A stretch of 64,000 nt of DNA from Aeromonas schubertii. GTDB lineage: Bacteria > Pseudomonadota > Gammaproteobacteria > Enterobacterales > Aeromonadaceae. The DNA lies in NCBI RefSeq assembly GCF_000820105.1, contig NZ_CDDB01000089.1:1-64000 (forward strand), read 5' to 3'. Positions 11,928 through 21,027 of the stretch are shown piece by piece; the first letter of the stretch is position 1, and each line of letters begins with the position of its first letter. The position numbers and the translations under genes were made by a program. The notes under the pieces are model-generated. The model did no database searches, had not been told where the DNA came from, and saw only the letters and a list, made by a program, of their open reading frames with translations.

Positions 11928-12080
11928 ATTTTGCCTCCTTGTGAACGATTTTCGTGGAAAAAAGAGGCATAACTTAACACAAAATACTTTGAGCAGGAAA
12001 CTTTCCACTCAAAACATTATTGACCAGTGCCCTGTCGAGGAGGAAAATGCGCCCCCTCTCCCCGTTCCGGAAAACCGCCA

Positions 12081-12560
12081 GTGGAAAGACACGACGAGCT
12101 CCTGGTCGCCCTGCGCCAAATCATTCGTGCCATCGATCTGCACTCCAAGCGCCTCATCAAGGAGGCAGGGCTGACCGCCCCCCAACTCTTTCTGCTCAAA
12201 GGAGTCGAACAGCTGGGAAACGCCTCCATGCGTCAACTGGCAGATCACACCAACATGAGTCAGGCGACCGCCACCACCATCATGGACCGGCTGGAGAGTC
12301 GCGGGCTGGTGGTGAGGCTGCGTAGCGACAGCGACAAGCGCAAGGTCCACGCCAGCCTGACCGAGGCGGGTCGAACACTGTTGAGCGACGCCCCTACCCC
12401 GTTGCAGGAGAGCTTTATCCAGCGCTTCCAATCCCTCGAGGAGTGGGAGCAGACCCTGCTGCTCTCATCGCTGCAGCGCGTCTCGAGCATGATGAATGCA
12501 AGCAACATAGACGCAGCCCCTGTCTTGTCGGTCCGGGCCCTGACCGAAGAGAAAGCCTGA
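12081..12560 (+). CDS. MarR-family regulator, CosR/EctR-like
   Basis: A winged-helix repressor of 159 residues. The N-terminal helix VALRQIIRAIDLHSKRL, the recognition region MSQATATTIMDRLESRGLV and the wing RSDSDKRKVHASLT are clear. The helix resembles CosR/EctR proteins, which repress compatible-solute synthesis and BCCT genes in Vibrio and halophiles (from memory). The GTG at 12081 gives the family-like N-terminus but has only a weak ribosome site. A GTG at 12027 is also in frame. A strong GAGGAGGA at 12037-12044 precedes an ATG (12047) in another frame. It diverges from the BCCT module. Confidence 0.85.
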   Translation: MERHDELLVALRQIIRAIDLHSKRLIKEAGLTAPQLFLLKGVEQLGNASMRQLADHTNMSQATATTIMDRLESRGLVVRLRSDSDKRKVHASLTEAGRTLLSDAPTPLQESFIQRFQSLEEWEQTLLLSSLQRVSSMMNASNIDAAPVLSVRALTEEKA

Positions 12561-12564
12561 AAAC

Positions 12565-12592
12565 AAAAAAGCTCCCGACCGGGAGCTTTTTT
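12565..12592. terminator. Bidirectional terminator
   Basis: The stem GCTCCC/GGGAGC with a GACC loop is flanked by six A on the left and six T on the right, between the convergent MarR and DUF416 genes. Confidence 0.9.
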
Positions 12593-12605
12593 CATGGGAG
12601 GCGTA

Positions 12606-13187
12606 TCACTCCTCCAGGGTAATCCCTATGTTGGAGACCCCTTCCTGGCAGGCGAAGGTCTTGATGGCCAGGATACGGTCGCTGTCACGCTCGAACGCCA
12701 CCCGCTTTTGCAGCTCGACCTGGAACTCCAACTCGGCCTCGAAGAGCTCGTGCTCATAGAGCTCTTCATCTTCCATCTCGCGACCTTCCAGCATCTCGAC
12801 GAAACCGGCGACGCACCCGATAGAGGCATGACTCGCCTCTTCAGACTCCTCCCCCATCCGGCAGATCACCGAGTTGTAGGCGCACCCCAGGGCGACACAA
12901 GCATCCAGCGCCGGATAGGCTCCATAGCTCTCGAAACGGCTGGGATCGGGAATGTTATTCTCGAACTCTTCGAGCAGGGCACTCAGGTTGACCCGTGAGC
13001 CCTTGACGGTGAGGTACTCCCACATCTGATCCAGGGTCTGACGGAAAGCCTGGGCATTGCCAAAACCGGATGCCTGGGCGAAGAGGGCATAGTTGGGGTA
13101 CATACGCTCGGCCAGGGCCAGGGCAAAGACGGTCTGCTGCCAGGGTTGCAGCTCTCGCAGCCGCTTGTAGAACTTCTCACCGAACAC
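12606..13187 (-). CDS. yjaG: DUF416 (YjaG-like) protein
   Basis: A 193-residue cytoplasmic protein matching the E. coli YjaG pattern: ALAERMYPNYALFAQASGFGN near the N-terminus, then YGAYPALDACVAL and GREMEDEELYE, ending in SNIGITLEE. Function unknown. The start is GTG at 13187 with GAAGAGGAG just upstream. The frame stays open 93 codons further, but that part is antisense to the divergent dehydrogenase gene and is not coding. Confidence 0.88.
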   Translation of the reverse strand: MFGEKFYKRLRELQPWQQTVFALALAERMYPNYALFAQASGFGNAQAFRQTLDQMWEYLTVKGSRVNLSALLEEFENNIPDPSRFESYGAYPALDACVALGCAYNSVICRMGEESEEASHASIGCVAGFVEMLEGREMEDEELYEHELFEAELEFQVELQKRVAFERDSDRILAIKTFACQEGVSNIGITLEE

Positions 13188-13325
13188 GGGGGACTCCTCT
13201 TCATCAATTGGCGAAGATTGTATCGCAAGCCCCGGTATGCGAGAAACGAAAAGCGCTGGTCGGCTATCTTGCCAGACCCGCTGGGGTAAGATGGAAGTGT
13301 CACGCTCGATAAGAAGGAACAGACC

Positions 13326-14270
13326 ATGAGCCAACGCACCCTGCTTTTGCTTAGCCAGGACAACGCCCACTACGAGCGACTGCTCAAGGGGGCCAATTTG
13401 CCCCATCTGCGCATCCTGCGCGCCGACAGCGAAGCCCAGGCCCAGGCCCACATCGCCGAGGCCCACATCCTGATGGCCGAGCCGGCTCGGGCAAAACCCC
13501 TGCTGCCCCAGGCACGCAAGCTCACCTGGCTACAGTCCACCTATGCAGGCGTGGACACCCTGCTGGAGCCCTCCGCCCGCCGTGACTATCAGCTCACCAA
13601 TGTCCGCGGTATCTTCGGTCCCCTGATGAGCGAGTACGTCTTTGGCCACCTGTTGGCACTGACCCGACAGATCGCCCATTACCGGGAGCTGCAGCGCCAA
13701 AAGGTATGGCAGAGCCGCCCCTACGAAAGCTTGCACGGCAAGACCCTGTTGATTCTCGGTACCGGCAGCATAGGCCAGCACCTGGCCCAAACCGGTCAAC
13801 ACTTCGGAATGCGGGTGCTCGGGGTCAGTCGCAGCGGGCGCGAGCGCCCAGGCTTTGCCCAGGTCTATCAGCTACCGGCACTCAACAAGCTGCTCCCTCA
13901 GGCCGATGTCATCGTCAGCGTCCTGCCTGCTACCCGGGAGACTCGCCACATCTTCAATGCCGAGCGATTCGCGCACTGCAAACCGAGCGCCATCCTCTTC
14001 AACGTAGGGCGCGGCTCGGCGGTCGACAGCGGCGCCCTGCTCACGGCACTGCGTACCGGCAAGCTGGGTTATGGAGTGCTCGACGTGTTCGAGCAAGAGC
14101 CTCTGGGAACAGACTCTCCCCTGTGGAACCAGCCCAATCTGATCATCACTCCCCACAACAGCGCCTATAGCTTCCCCGAGGATGTGGCCCAGATCTTCGT
14201 GCGAAATTACATTCGCTTTATCGAGGGACAACCTCTCGAGGGGAAAATCGACTTCGACAGGGGATACTGA
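13326..14270 (+). CDS. D-2-hydroxyacid dehydrogenase
   Basis: A 314-residue NAD(P)-dependent dehydrogenase of the D-isomer-specific 2-hydroxyacid family. The nucleotide-binding motif LGTGSIGQ is near residue 140; the catalytic set is Arg in NVGRGSAVDSGAL, Glu in DVFEQEPL and His in ITPHNSA. The architecture is of the glyoxylate/hydroxypyruvate reductase (GhrA-like) type. The substrate cannot be fixed. It diverges from the DUF416 gene. Confidence 0.9.
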   Translation: MSQRTLLLLSQDNAHYERLLKGANLPHLRILRADSEAQAQAHIAEAHILMAEPARAKPLLPQARKLTWLQSTYAGVDTLLEPSARRDYQLTNVRGIFGPLMSEYVFGHLLALTRQIAHYRELQRQKVWQSRPYESLHGKTLLILGTGSIGQHLAQTGQHFGMRVLGVSRSGRERPGFAQVYQLPALNKLLPQADVIVSVLPATRETRHIFNAERFAHCKPSAILFNVGRGSAVDSGALLTALRTGKLGYGVLDVFEQEPLGTDSPLWNQPNLIITPHNSAYSFPEDVAQIFVRNYIRFIEGQPLEGKIDFDRGY

Positions 14271-14281
14271 GCCCCATAAGC

Positions 14282-14308
14282 AGAGAGCCCCTCATCGAGG
14301 GGCTCTCT
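14282..14308. terminator. Bidirectional terminator
   Basis: A perfect 12-bp inverted repeat (AGAGAGCCCCTC/GAGGGGCTCTCT) with a 3-nt loop lies between two convergent genes. Tails are not T-rich, but the stem is very stable. Confidence 0.7.
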
Positions 14309-14309
14309 G

Positions 14310-15656
14310 TTAGCCGGCGGCCATCTCCTTGCGATAACTCTTCACCTTGGCGAGGAACTGACGCTTGGCCTTGCCGGAGAGTGGCTCGGCCATGGGCAGC
14401 TTCACCTTCATGGCATCCACGGGTCTGTTGTTGATACGCACCTCGTAGTGGAGGTGGGCACCGGTTGAGCGCCCGGTGTTACCGGAGAGGGCTATCTTGT
14501 CACCCATCTTCACCCGCTGTCCCTGCTTGACCAGCAACTTGCTCAGGTGGAGATAACGGGTCGATACGGTGCGGCTGTGGCGAATGACCACATAGGTGCC
14601 GGCCAGGGGGTGGCTGGTTGCCTTGAGTACCACACCATCACCGGTCGCCAGCACGGGGGCTCCGATCGGTGTCGCAAAGTCAGTCCCCTCATGGGGCCGC
14701 ACCTGACCCGTAATCGGGTGCTTACGCGCCGGGTTGAAGTTGGAGGTGATACGATAGCGGCTGTGCAGGGGGTAGCGACGGAAGCCGCGCTCCAAGCTCA
14801 TTCCCTGACCATCATAGTAGTTACCATCATCGGCCAGCCAGGCCGAGACCGACTGTTTACCCGAGGTGAACTCGACCCCCAGCAACTGGCTGTTGCCGGT
14901 CTTCTGGTCATCCACCATCTCGCTCTTCACCAGCACCTTGAAGGTATCACCCTGCTTGAGCTCCTTGGCCAGATTCATACGCCACTGGAACAAGTTGGCG
15001 ATCTTCTGGATGTGCGAGGGAGAGATGCCGGCATTGCGAGCGCTCTGGTAGAAGCTGCCGCGAACCGTGCCCTCCATGGTGTTCTGCCTCCAGGTCACCT
15101 TCTCGGTGATCATGCGCGACAGGTATTGATCTTCTTTGCGCTCGAGGACCAGGGTCTCCTTGATGTTGAGGCGCATCTTGACCTCTTGCAGCAGATTCTG
15201 GTCGTCGATGAGCACCTCGATCACCTGGCCGGGCTTGAGGCGGGAGAGATAGTGCTTGCTGTCAGCATCCAGCACCTTGTAGAGGGTGGTGGTGGAGAGG
15301 CCAAGGTTGTTAAAAATGGTGGTGAGGGTCTCGCCGTTACGGATCTTGTACTCGAGCCACTGGGGCTCCGCGACCGCGGGGATGTCGTCGCCCTCGCTCT
15401 GCTCGATCGCAGGGTCAACCAGTTCATGATCCGGGATGGAGTTAAATTCGGTGTTATCTTCGTTGGTCGCCGTGCCATGAGAGACCAGTGGTAACTCGAG
15501 CCGCAGGGGCTGTTCGAGTATGTCACCGGGAGCCGGCAAGAGGGCGACCGTTGACAGGGTCACCCAGGTCAATAGAAGGATGGCGTAGAAGTGTTTTCTG
15601 GGAACCGGCGGTTCCCAACTGGCCGCCTGAGCCACCAGGGGACGGAGACGTTTCAT
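14310..15656 (-). CDS. mepM: Murein DD-endopeptidase MepM (M23 family)
   Basis: Cleaves D-Ala-mDAP cross-links to let new glycan strands enter the sacculus. The 448-residue protein has one N-terminal membrane anchor (about 22-42), a LysM/OapA-like segment (EYKIRNGETLTTIFNNLG, about 105-150) and a C-terminal M23 peptidase with HEGTDFATPIG near 320 and the HLHYEV zinc motif near 400. It is next to znuA as in E. coli, where yebA/mepM neighbours the zinc uptake genes. Dependence of this metalloenzyme on zinc uptake is a sensible but inferred link. Confidence 0.94.
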   Translation of the reverse strand: MKRLRPLVAQAASWEPPVPRKHFYAILLLTWVTLSTVALLPAPGDILEQPLRLELPLVSHGTATNEDNTEFNSIPDHELVDPAIEQSEGDDIPAVAEPQWLEYKIRNGETLTTIFNNLGLSTTTLYKVLDADSKHYLSRLKPGQVIEVLIDDQNLLQEVKMRLNIKETLVLERKEDQYLSRMITEKVTWRQNTMEGTVRGSFYQSARNAGISPSHIQKIANLFQWRMNLAKELKQGDTFKVLVKSEMVDDQKTGNSQLLGVEFTSGKQSVSAWLADDGNYYDGQGMSLERGFRRYPLHSRYRITSNFNPARKHPITGQVRPHEGTDFATPIGAPVLATGDGVVLKATSHPLAGTYVVIRHSRTVSTRYLHLSKLLVKQGQRVKMGDKIALSGNTGRSTGAHLHYEVRINNRPVDAMKVKLPMAEPLSGKAKRQFLAKVKSYRKEMAAG

Positions 15657-15996
15657 CCGTGATCCTGCATTGCGATTGTTACCTTGAGCCTGTCTGGCTT
15701 GTCTGAAGCGACTGAACTTTTTGTTTGGACTGTGGTTAGCCTGAAGAGTTCAGCGAAAAAGACAATTTTGTAGCATTTTATGCATAAACTGCTGGATTGC
15801 GCAGAAAAGCAGGCAAATTTATACATTTTTTTTCATTTCTATGCTCCCGCTCGAATTAAACGGGAGCAAAGAATAACAGCTTGTTACAAACAAGTAGCAG
15901 CAAAGCGCAAAAAACGGAAGTAATGTGTTGCGTCTGATTTTCTCCCTGTGACCCGTTTTACCGACTCAGGCTACACCACCCCCTACAGCATCAGGC
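15657..15996. other. 340-bp intergenic region between mepM and znuA
   Basis: An AT-rich gap upstream of mepM and downstream of znuA. It holds an inverted repeat GCTCCCG/CGGGAGC (15843-15867, 11-nt loop) that may end the znuA transcript, although no T-tract follows on the minus strand. A shorter repeat, CTTGTT/AACAAG, lies about 15 nt to its right. The mepM promoter must lie here, but I cannot point to a convincing pair of boxes. No ORF with coding character was seen. Confidence 0.5.
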
Positions 15997-16881
15997 TTAG
16001 TTGCAAGCCGCGAAGGCATTTGCCATCCCTTCCATCCACGCCAGGTAGGCCTCCGGCCCCATGGGATAATTCCCTCCGGACTCATCGAGCAGTAGCACTT
16101 TGGCGCCAGTGTTGCGTGCCACCGACTCGATCACATCGGGCCTGAACTGGGGCTCGGCAAACACACACTGAGCCTGGTGTGCCTCCAGAGCCTGACGGAT
16201 GGTCACCAGGGTCTTGGCTCCGGGGCGGCGATCCGGGCTGACGGTGAAATGCCCCCTGGATTGCATACCGTAATGGCGCTCCCAGTAACCGTACGCATCA
16301 TGGAAGACAAAGTATCCCTTCTGCTGGACCGGTTTCATCCGCTCTCTGATGAGGGTGTCTTTGGCGGCCAAGGCCTGCTCGAAGTGCGCCAGGTTGCCCC
16401 GGTAACGATCGGCATTGGCGGGATCGAGCTCAACGAGGCGAGCGGCAATGGCTCGGGCAATGGGGGCGGCCAAATCGGGGCCGAGCCAGATGTGGGGATC
16501 GAGATTACCGTGGTGGTGATGCCCGTCATGATCGTCGTGATCATGTTCCTCCCCCTCGGCATAGTGGTGCACAGGCAAACCCGGCAAGGTCAGCAGTGTC
16601 AACAGGTTCGGTTTTCCCGCCAGGGGTTTGACCAGAAAGCTCTCCATCTCGGGGCCAACCCAGATGACCAGGTCCGCGGCGTCGAGGCGGCGCAGATCCG
16701 AGGGGCGCAGGGCAAAGTCATGGGGAGAGGCCCCCGCCGGCAGCAGCACCCGGGGCTCGGTCACATCCCGGGTGATGGCGGCTGCGATAAAACCGATGGG
16801 TTTAAGGGTGGTCAGTACCTCGATGGCGGCGACGGGCAGGCTTGCCCCCAGCATGATCAGGGTTAAAAAAAGGCGTTTCAT
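15997..16881 (-). CDS. znuA: Zinc ABC transporter, periplasmic binding protein ZnuA
   Basis: A 294-residue cluster 9 metal-binding protein that delivers Zn2+ to ZnuB. It begins with a signal peptide (MKRLFLTLIMLGASLPVAA). A His/Asp-rich loop (EHDHDDHDGHHHH, about 112-125) precedes the conserved NLDPHIWLGPDLA; HDAYGYWERHYG and VFAEPQF are further family motifs. It diverges from znuCB, with a Zur-type palindrome in the 93-bp gap. Confidence 0.96.
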   Translation of the reverse strand: MKRLFLTLIMLGASLPVAAIEVLTTLKPIGFIAAAITRDVTEPRVLLPAGASPHDFALRPSDLRRLDAADLVIWVGPEMESFLVKPLAGKPNLLTLLTLPGLPVHHYAEGEEHDHDDHDGHHHHGNLDPHIWLGPDLAAPIARAIAARLVELDPANADRYRGNLAHFEQALAAKDTLIRERMKPVQQKGYFVFHDAYGYWERHYGMQSRGHFTVSPDRRPGAKTLVTIRQALEAHQAQCVFAEPQFRPDVIESVARNTGAKVLLLDESGGNYPMGPEAYLAWMEGMANAFAACN

Positions 16882-16924
16882 GGGCTCTCAACGGCTCGCG
16901 TAGCGTGGTAACATTGTCGTCATA

Positions 16925-16945
16925 AAGTGTTATAGTATAACAATT
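16925..16945. promoter_or_regulatory. Zur box between znuA and znuCB
   Basis: A perfect 7-1-7 palindrome, TGTTATA-G-TATAACA (16928-16942), lies in the divergent znuA/znuC gap. It agrees with the gammaproteobacterial Zur consensus around ATGTTATAnTATAACAT. One site could repress both promoters when zinc is plentiful. Confidence 0.88.
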
Positions 16946-16974
16946 CTTGCTGCAGTAAACCCCGGAGTCTCTTC

Positions 16975-17733
16975 ATGAACCCACTGGTGGAGCTCAAGGA
17001 TGTCTCTCTCGCGTTTGAGGGGCGTACCGTGCTCGACAAGGTCTCCTTTTCCCTCGAGAAGGGGAAGATCACTACCCTCGTCGGCCCCAACGGCGCCGGT
17101 AAGAGCACCCTCAGCAAGCTGGTGCTGGGTCTGCTGGCCCCGGACCGGGGAACCATCAACCGCATGCCCCGCCTGCGGATTGGCTATGTACCGCAGAAGA
17201 TCTACCTGGACCCCACCCTCCCCCTCACGGTCGAACGCTTTCTCAAGCTGGCCAGAGGGGCCCGTCGCTCCCTCACCGAAGTGCTGGCCCGGGTCGGAGC
17301 CGAGCACCTGAAAGAGAGTCGGATGCAGCAACTCTCCGGGGGGGAACTGCAGCGTGTCCTGCTGGCTCGGGCCCTGCGTGTGGAGCCCGAACTGCTGGTG
17401 CTCGACGAACCGGTACAGGGGGTCGATGTGAGCGGCCAGGTCGAGCTCTATGCGCTCATCAGCGAGCTGGCTCGGGAGCTCGATTGCGCCGTCCTCATGG
17501 TCTCGCACGACCTTCATCTGGTGATGGCCAGTACCCATGAGGTGGTCTGCCTCAACGGCCATGTGTGCTGTCACGGAGCACCGGAGAGCGTGGCCCGCCA
17601 TCCCGAATTTGCCCGCTTGTTCGGTCGCCCCGAACGGGAGCAGCTGGCGGTTTACACCCATCACCACCACTGTGACGGGGAGCACCACCACGGAGCCGCC
17701 CCCGTCATCCGCCTGCCTTCCCGCCAGGAGTAA
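16975..17733 (+). CDS. znuC: Zinc ABC transporter, ATPase ZnuC
   Basis: A 252-residue ABC ATPase energising zinc import. Walker [10 protein letters not shown] is near residues 37-45, the signature [15 protein letters not shown] near 120-135, and Walker B LLVLDEP follows. The C-terminus carries a His cluster ([11 protein letters not shown]), common in ZnuC and perhaps a metal sensor or store. It is followed by znuB after 3 nt. Confidence 0.96.
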   Translation: MNPLVELKDVSLAFEGRTVLDKVSFSLEKGKITTLVGPNGAGKSTLSKLVLGLLAPDRGTINRMPRLRIGYVPQKIYLDPTLPLTVERFLKLARGARRSLTEVLARVGAEHLKESRMQQLSGGELQRVLLARALRVEPELLVLDEPVQGVDVSGQVELYALISELARELDCAVLMVSHDLHLVMASTHEVVCLNGHVCCHGAPESVARHPEFARLFGRPEREQLAVYTHHHHCDGEHHHGAAPVIRLPSRQE

Positions 17734-17736
17734 CCC

Positions 17737-18516
17737 TTGGACAGCTTCCTTCTCTACGCCCTGGCCGCCGGCCTCGGCATCGCCGCCCTGGCCGGCCCAC
17801 TCGGCAGCTTCGTGGTCTGGCGCAAGATGGCCTATTTTGGCGATACCCTCTCCCATGCCTGCCTGTTTGGCATCGCGCTGGGCATTCTGCTGCAGGTTAA
17901 CCTGACCCTGGCCGTAGTGCTCTGCTGCCTGGCCATGGCCCTGCTGCTCTTCGTCATGAGCCGCAACCAGCTGGTGGCCACCGATACCCTGCTCGGCATT
18001 CTGGCCCACAGTGCCCTCTCGCTGGGGCTGGTGACCTTGAGCTTCATGGAGAGCGTGCGGGTCGATCTGATGGCCTACCTGTTCGGGGATCTGCTCTCGG
18101 TCCAACCTGACGATCTGCTCTGGATCTATGGTGGGGGGGTCCTGGTGTTGCTGGTGCTGTGGCGGCTGTGGAATCCCCTGCTCTCCATGACCGTCTCGGA
18201 GGAGCTCGCCAGAGTCGAGGGGGTCAGGGTCGATCTGCTGCGCGCCCTGCTGATGCTGCTGATCGGGCTGGTGATCGCAGTCGCCATGAAGTTCGTCGGC
18301 GCCCTCATCATCACCTCCCTGCTGATCATTCCGGCCGCCACGGCCCGTCGTTTCAGCCGTACTCCGGAGCAGATGGCGGCCCTGGCCTCTCTGATTGGCT
18401 GCCTGGCCGTGGCGGGAGGGCTGCTGCTCTCCTGGTTCAAAGACACGCCGGCCGGTCCGTCGGTGGTGGTCAGTGCCGCCCTGCTGTTTGCGGTGGCCCA
18501 ACTCAAACGCACCTAG
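17737..18516 (+). CDS. znuB: Zinc ABC transporter, permease ZnuB
   Basis: A 259-residue cluster 9 metal permease with about eight hydrophobic segments. [18 protein letters not shown] near the N-terminus and the [16 protein letters not shown] segment are family motifs. The start is TTG at 17737, 7 nt after CAGGAG and 3 nt after znuC, indicating coupled translation. Its TAG stop shares the CTAG palindrome with the stop of the convergent LysR gene. Confidence 0.94.
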   Translation: MDSFLLYALAAGLGIAALAGPLGSFVVWRKMAYFGDTLSHACLFGIALGILLQVNLTLAVVLCCLAMALLLFVMSRNQLVATDTLLGILAHSALSLGLVTLSFMESVRVDLMAYLFGDLLSVQPDDLLWIYGGGVLVLLVLWRLWNPLLSMTVSEELARVEGVRVDLLRALLMLLIGLVIAVAMKFVGALIITSLLIIPAATARRFSRTPEQMAALASLIGCLAVAGGLLLSWFKDTPAGPSVVVSAALLFAVAQLKRT

Positions 18517-19409
18517 TCCCGGGGGCGCAGGCTCCCCTGTGTCTCCATCCAGAGCCACTGGCGCAGCCGGCTGATGGCCGGCTCGTGCAGGCGCGATCGC
18601 TTGCAGACGAAGTAGAAGTTATCCCCGGTCTCGAGAGGATGCAGAGGCAAACGGATCAGATTGCCCTCCTCCGGTTGCAACATGTAGTCATTGATGAGGG
18701 CAACCCCCTGATCCCAGTTGGCCGCCTCCATGGCCAGCAAGACGTGGCTGAAGTGGTGCATATGTGCCTCAGGGGGGATGACCAGCCCGCCCGCCTCGGC
18801 CCAGCGCCGCCAATCCTCCCCCTTCTCCTTGTAAATCGCCTGAATAGAGAGCAGAGGAAGCTGCCACAGGGCCGCGGGCCAATTTCCCTCCACCTGTTGC
18901 CACAGGCGGCGGCTGCAGACCGGAAAGAGCCGCTCTCGATAGAGCAGATCATGGCTGTAGCCCCTGGCCTGGGGCGCGACGGTAATAAAACAGTCGGCCA
19001 CCCGATCCGAGAGCAGGGGATCCTCGGCCACCATCTCCAGTTCCAGCTCCAGCTCCGGGTGCTGCTGGCGCAGTCCGCTCAGCCTGGGGATCAACCACTT
19101 GACCGCAAACGAGCTGTAGAGGGCGAGACGAACCCGCATCTCCCCGCCGCCGCGCAACTGCTCGCTGGCCTGGGCTATCTGGCTGAGCCCACCGGTCACC
19201 CCCTCCAGATAGATCTCACCCGCCCCCGTCAGGGAGACACGCCGCCCCTGGCGCAGCAACAGTGTCTCCCCAAGGTAATCCTCGAGCAGGCGAATCTGGT
19301 GGCTGACGGCGCTCTGACTCACGGCCAGCTCGACGGCGGCCCGGGAGAAACTCTGCAGCCGTGCCACCGCCTCGAAGTAGTGCACCGCGCGCAGGGGAGG
19401 AAGTTTCAT
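18513..19409 (-). CDS. LysR-family transcriptional regulator (GcvA-like)
   Basis: A 298-residue regulator. The N-terminal HTH ([26 protein letters not shown]) and [16 protein letters not shown] resemble the GcvA/AmpR branch. The C-terminal effector domain shows the two-lobed pattern. It diverges from an EamA exporter, its likely target. Effector unknown. Confidence 0.9.
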   Translation of the reverse strand: MKLPPLRAVHYFEAVARLQSFSRAAVELAVSQSAVSHQIRLLEDYLGETLLLRQGRRVSLTGAGEIYLEGVTGGLSQIAQASEQLRGGGEMRVRLALYSSFAVKWLIPRLSGLRQQHPELELELEMVAEDPLLSDRVADCFITVAPQARGYSHDLLYRERLFPVCSRRLWQQVEGNWPAALWQLPLLSIQAIYKEKGEDWRRWAEAGGLVIPPEAHMHHFSHVLLAMEAANWDQGVALINDYMLQPEEGNLIRLPLHPLETGDNFYFVCKRSRLHEPAISRLRQWLWMETQGSLRPRD

Positions 19410-19500
19410 TATCCAAAAACCTCATGGGTCGTCATTTTTCATCATTTTACTAGATGATACCGCCCTCGCTACTCTGAATCCCAGTTGTTGTGGAGGTGGT

Positions 19501-20364
19501 ATGAATGCAGTCGGGATCGGCATCCTCTATCTGGTGCTGGGAAACATAGTCGCGGTCTTCTCCGATGCCTTGGTCAAGGTGCTGGATCCGGACCAGCCCG
19601 TGTTTCAGTTTGTTTTCTTTCGTCAGATTTCGGCCGCCATCATGCTGCTGCCGCTGCTGCTCTGGTCCCTGCGCCGCCATCCACCGCTGGCCTTGCGCTG
19701 GCATCTGCTGCGCTCTCACATCTGGGCCGTCGGAGTGGTGATGATGGTGATCGCCCTGACCCGGCTGCCGCTGGCCACCGCCAATGCCCTCTTCTATGCG
19801 GCTCCCCTGTTGATGGTGCCCCTCGCGGTATGGCTGGCGGGCGAAGCCCTCTCCCGCCAGAAGGTGATGGCCGCCCTGCTCGGCTTTACCGGTGTGCTTA
19901 TCGTGTTGCGCCCCACCGAGATCAATTGGGCAGCCCTGGCGGCCCTCGGCGTCGCCTTGAGCATGGCGGTCAACAACCTGCTGATTAAACGCCTGCCCCA
20001 ACGGCAGCCGGTGGTACAGACCCTGTTTCTGACCAATGTGCTGAGCATGCCGCTGGTGCTGGGACTGGTCTGGTGGGAGGGGGAGCCCTGGCAGTGGCAG
20101 ATGCTGTGGCCAGCCTTCGGCTCGTCGGCCCTCATCGTCGTCTATGCCGGCCTCTGCGTGCTCGCCTATCGCAAGGCCGAGGCCAGCAAGATCGCCTCTG
20201 CCGAATACACAGGCCTGCTCGCCGCCGTGGCGGTGGGGATCTGGCTCTTCAACGAGCAACCCGGCCTGCCCCTGCTGCTTGGCAGCCTCTGTATCGTGCT
20301 GCCGCTGCTGGCCATGGCCCGTGGTGAGCGCAAGCCTCCCGAGCCTCAGGTCGCCAGCAACTGA
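19501..20364 (+). CDS. EamA-family (DMT) transporter
   Basis: A 287-residue membrane protein with ten predicted segments in two EamA repeats (GNIVAVFSDALVKVL at the start and AALGVALSMAVNNLLIKRL near the middle). Such proteins usually export amino acids or metabolites. GGAGG precedes the ATG. Divergent from the LysR gene at 19409, which probably regulates it. Its 3' end overlaps the convergent UDG-family gene by 19 bp. Confidence 0.88.
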   Translation: MNAVGIGILYLVLGNIVAVFSDALVKVLDPDQPVFQFVFFRQISAAIMLLPLLLWSLRRHPPLALRWHLLRSHIWAVGVVMMVIALTRLPLATANALFYAAPLLMVPLAVWLAGEALSRQKVMAALLGFTGVLIVLRPTEINWAALAALGVALSMAVNNLLIKRLPQRQPVVQTLFLTNVLSMPLVLGLVWWEGEPWQWQMLWPAFGSSALIVVYAGLCVLAYRKAEASKIASAEYTGLLAAVAVGIWLFNEQPGLPLLLGSLCIVLPLLAMARGERKPPEPQVASN

Positions 20365-20930
20365 TCGACCCGATCACGCAAGACAGGGAGCAGTTGCTCC
20401 TCAAACCAGGGATTTTTTCTGAGCCACAGGGTATTGCGTGGAGAAGGGTGCGGCAGGGGAAGGATGGCAGGCGTGATGTCACGCCAGTGGCGCACTGTCT
20501 CGGTCAGGGTGCCGCGAAAGGCCGCTCCCAGATAGTGCTGCTGGGCATACTGCCCCACCAACAGGGTCAGCTCGATGCGGGGCATGAGCGCCAGCACCTG
20601 ATGGTGCCAGAGGGGGGCACACTCGGGACGCGGTGGCAAGTCGCCGGAGCGTCCTCGCCCCGGATAGCAGAGCCCCATGGGCATGATGGCGATACGGGAC
20701 TCGTCATAGAAGCGCGCCTTGTCCAACCCCATCCAGTCGCGCAGCCGTTCACCCGAGGCATCATCCCAGGGGATACCGCTGGCATGCACCCGGGCCCCCG
20801 GCGCCTGGCCCACGATGAGCAGACGCGACTGCTCGCTGCCACGGATCACGGGTCTGGGCCCCAGCGGGAGTTGTGCCTCGCAGAGGCGACAGGCGCGAAT
20901 GCGCTCAAACAGAGAAGACAGGGTTTCCAT
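20346..20930 (-). CDS. Uracil-DNA glycosylase family protein
   Basis: A 194-residue protein of the UDG superfamily. An N-terminal Cys pair (ACRLCEAQLP) resembles part of an Fe-S ligand set, the motif LLIVGQAPGARVH lies near residues 37-49, and LPLPHPSPRN near 160 matches motif 2. This is the compact UDG-like group common in proteobacteria and distinct from Ung. Activity on uracil is inferred from the family. Confidence 0.85.
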   Translation of the reverse strand: METLSSLFERIRACRLCEAQLPLGPRPVIRGSEQSRLLIVGQAPGARVHASGIPWDDASGERLRDWMGLDKARFYDESRIAIMPMGLCYPGRGRSGDLPPRPECAPLWHHQVLALMPRIELTLLVGQYAQQHYLGAAFRGTLTETVRHWRDITPAILPLPHPSPRNTLWLRKNPWFEEQLLPVLRDRVDQLLAT

Positions 20931-21027
20931 TCGCCCATGCTAACCGATTTTTTCCTTCGTGGCCGCTTGTCCCCGAATGAAGAGAGACCTAAACTGGGCT
21001 ACAACTGTTTAATTTAATAGACACATC

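Noticed and set aside
12047-12325. ORF with a strong ribosome site overlapping the MarR gene
   Set aside because: Its sequence is Arg/Ser/Pro/His-rich shadow composition; not accepted as a protein gene, though kept as a possible leader issue in the findings.
16975-18516. Possible horizontally acquired zinc locus because of His-rich tails
   Set aside because: Base composition matches neighbours and mepM-znuA/znuCB is a conserved gammaproteobacterial arrangement.
18513-18516. znuB and the LysR gene share a CTAG stop palindrome
   Set aside because: It is a curious but trivial result of tight convergent packing.
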